A stretch of 6,778 nucleotides of DNA. It comes from Actinomycetes bacterium (GTDB lineage Bacteria; Actinomycetota; Actinomycetes; Mycobacteriales; Micromonosporaceae). Positions 5,506 through 6,778 of this stretch are shown here, piece by piece; positions within the stretch are counted from its first letter, which is position 1; every line of letters begins with the position of its first letter. Where the stretch lies: positions 1 to 6,778 of the forward strand of contig JAEYGD010000067.1 in assembly GCA_023402505.1 (NCBI GenBank). Reading direction: 5' to 3'. The notes under the pieces were generated by a model. It ran no database searches and was not told where the DNA came from. It saw nothing but the letters and a program-made list of their open reading frames with translations. Position numbers and translations under genes: made by a program.

Positions 5506-6084
5506 CTACCAGGTGGGCTCGCCGTCGAGCAGGGACGGGTCGCGCCGGATCAGCTCCGCGAGCCGGGCCGCCGGGTCCGGATCCAGGCCGTCCCGGTCCA
5601 CCCACGCCGGCACGGTGTTCACCGACAGCGGCCACACCCCCGGAGGTACGCCCGCGGGCTCCGCGGTGACCGTGACGCTCTCACCGGAGCGAGCCACCCG
5701 CAGCGGGACCACCTGACCGCCGTGCTCCACCCGCAGCCCGACCGCCAGGCCCGGGTACCGCTCCACGACCCGGCGTACCGCCTCGGCGACCTCCTCCACC
5801 GGGTCCGCCCGGTGCTGGCCGGCCGACCGGGCGACCACGCCGTCCGGCTCCACCGCGGTACCGCCGGGTTCGACGGCACGCCGCGGCCCGCCGTCGCGGC
5901 TGTCCGGCCAGGCCGGACCGGCGTTGCGAGCGGGCTCAGCCCGCCCGGGCTCGGTGTGCCCGCCGTCGCGGTGCCCGGCGGCCGAAGCCGTCTCGCCCTC
6001 CGCCGCCGGGTCGGTGCCCCGCCGCCGCATCGCCTCCTCGCGCCGAGCCAGCCGGGCCAGCGTCTCGTCCAGACCGCCCCTCAT
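5506..6084 (-). CDS. Hypothetical protein with disordered middle and compact C-terminal region
   Basis: I do not recognise a named family. The product is 192 residues. Residues 1-22 are a charged, likely helical segment (LARLARREEAMRRR). Residues 23-90 are rich in Gly, Pro, Ala, Arg and Glu and look disordered. Residues 93-192 look folded: a helix DPVEEVAEAVRRVVERYPGL, a strand pattern LAVGLRVEHGGQVVPLRV, a further strand SVTVTAEP, and a Trp-containing end (VWPLSV, PAWVDRDGL, GEPTW). No signal peptide or membrane segment is visible. The ATG at 6084 is preferred over the GTG at 6093 because AAGAGGGG (6093-6100) ends 8 nt before that ATG but overlaps the GTG. The gene starts 45 bp after the GTPase gene and ends 54 bp before the AAA+ ATPase gene, all on the same strand, so co-transcription is likely. 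Confidence 0.75.
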   Translation of the reverse strand: MRGGLDETLARLARREEAMRRRGTDPAAEGETASAAGHRDGGHTEPGRAEPARNAGPAWPDSRDGGPRRAVEPGGTAVEPDGVVARSAGQHRADPVEEVAEAVRRVVERYPGLAVGLRVEHGGQVVPLRVARSGESVTVTAEPAGVPPGVWPLSVNTVPAWVDRDGLDPDPAARLAELIRRDPSLLDGEPTW

Positions 6085-6092
6085 CACGACCA

Positions 6093-6100
6093 CCCCTCTT
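6093..6100 (-). promoter_or_regulatory. Ribosome-binding site deciding the start of the hypothetical gene
   Basis: On the - strand this reads AAGAGGGG, 8 nt before the ATG at 6084. It overlaps the first base of the alternative GTG start at 6093, which makes that longer version less likely. Confidence 0.55.
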
Positions 6101-6129
6101 CGATGAAACGGGTTCGACCGTCCGTCGGT

Positions 6130-6778
6130 TCAGGTCCTCCTCGCCTGCGTGGCCCGGTCCAGCGCCCGGTCCAGGACGACCAGCAGGGCGTCCCGTACGG
6201 AGAGCCGGTCCCGGGCGTCGAACTGCACCAGCGGCACGTGGTCCCCGATCGCCAGCGCCCACCGGATCGCGCCGAGGTCGTGTGCCACCCGACCGTCGAA
6301 CGCGTTCACCCCCACCACGAAGGGCAGCCCGGCCCGCTCGAAGAAGTCGACCGCCGGGTAGCAGTCGTCCAGCCGGCTGCTGTCCACGACGACGAGCGCG
6401 CCGAGCGCGCCCCGGGCCAGGTCGTCCCACATGAACCCGAACCGGGCCTGGCCGGGGGTGCCGAACAGGTACAGCTTCAGGCTGCGGTCGATGGTGACGC
6501 AACCGAAGTCCATGGCCACCGTGGTCGTCGTCTTCCCGGAGCGGGCGCCCGGGTCGTCGACGCCGATCCCGGCGCTGGTCATCTCCGCCTCGGTCGTCAG
6601 CGGGGCGATCTCGGAGATCGAGCCGACCGTCGTGGTCTTGCCGACACCGAAGCCGCCGGCGACGAGGATCTTCACCGGGATCGGTGGTACGGCACCGGAC
6701 GCCGCCCGTGGCCGGGCCGTGGGGTCCGGCGCGGTCGGCGGTCGGTACGGCGGCGGGGCCCCCGGCGTGGCCCGCCCC
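6130..6778 (-). CDS. CvnD-like Ras-superfamily GTP/ATP-binding protein (N-terminus runs off the window)
   Basis: From the GTG at 6675 the protein has 181 residues. It carries the P-loop GGFGVGKTT (7-15), the family phrase SISEIAPLTTEAEMTSAGIG (19-38), a G3-like FGTPGQARF (71-79) with Gly in place of the usual Asp, and a G4-like NAFDG (124-128) lacking the usual Lys. These are features of the actinobacterial conservon small G-proteins (CvnD). Such proteins are commonly encoded with a sensor-kinase-like CvnA, a roadblock CvnB and a DUF742 CvnC, and are thought to act at the membrane in signalling. The GTG at 6675 has no ribosome-binding site. The frame is open upstream to the window edge with a Pro-rich stretch (PPPYRPPTAPDPT) and no in-frame ATG, GTG or TTG. 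I therefore treat the gene as probably starting beyond 6778, with 6675 as the alternative start. The 45 bp after its stop lead into the hypothetical gene. Confidence 0.85.
   Translation of the reverse strand, partial: GRATPGAPPPYRPPTAPDPTARPRAASGAVPPIPVKILVAGGFGVGKTTTVGSISEIAPLTTEAEMTSAGIGVDDPGARSGKTTTTVAMDFGCVTIDRSLKLYLFGTPGQARFGFMWDDLARGALGALVVVDSSRLDDCYPAVDFFERAGLPFVVGVNAFDGRVAHDLGAIRWALAIGDHVPLVQFDARDRLSVRDALLVVLDRALDRATQARRT

Noticed and set aside
4379..5716. A 445-codon open frame on the + strand opposite the ATPase gene
   Set aside because: The composition is Ser/Arg/Ala/Thr low complexity, and it lies antisense to a gene with clear AAA+ motifs. The FGEGAAS-like peptide in it results only from the palindrome.

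Overview
The window looks like high-GC actinomycete chromosome. Codons are strongly G/C-ended, GTG starts are common, genes are packed tightly, and a conservon-type (CvnD-like) GTPase gene is present. These fit a filamentous actinobacterium. Micromonosporaceae (Micromonospora/Salinispora type) is my best guess from gene content and style, but the sequence does not prove it.

The left half (1-3160, + strand) is the distal part of a gas vesicle operon. In order it holds the 3' part of a gvpF/gvpL gene, gvpG, gvpO, a GvpA-family gene best called gvpJ, a second and more divergent gvpF/gvpL gene, a second short GvpA-family gene best called gvpS, and gvpK. The genes are joined by GTGA-type start/stop overlaps or near-zero gaps, so they are almost certainly one translationally coupled transcript. 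The promoter and the main shell gene gvpA are not in the window and probably lie just upstream. No GvpN-type ATPase gene is visible.

The right half (3172-6778, - strand) runs convergently toward gvpK with an 11-bp gap. In transcription order it holds a CvnD-like Ras-superfamily GTPase whose reading frame is open to the window edge, an unrecognised 192-residue protein with a disordered middle and a compact C-terminal part, and a 759-residue Cdc48/p97-like double AAA+ ATPase. The first ATPase module of the last protein is degenerate (Walker B, sensor 1, pore loop and arginine-finger region all altered), while the second module is intact. A perfect 22-bp inverted repeat with a 6-nt loop lies in frame in the linker between its N-terminal region and the first ATPase module. 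It looks like a dispersed palindromic element that has been accommodated in a coding sequence.

The gas vesicle proteins would act together. GvpJ and GvpS are minor GvpA-like shell or nucleation proteins, the GvpF/L pair are GvpA-binding chaperone-like assembly factors, and GvpG, GvpO and GvpK are accessory assembly proteins. It is open whether the convergent AAA+ ATPase, GTPase and small protein are related to gas vesicles or are simply neighbours. No RNA genes, insertion sequences or CRISPR arrays were seen, and no stretch over 300 bases lacks a gene.
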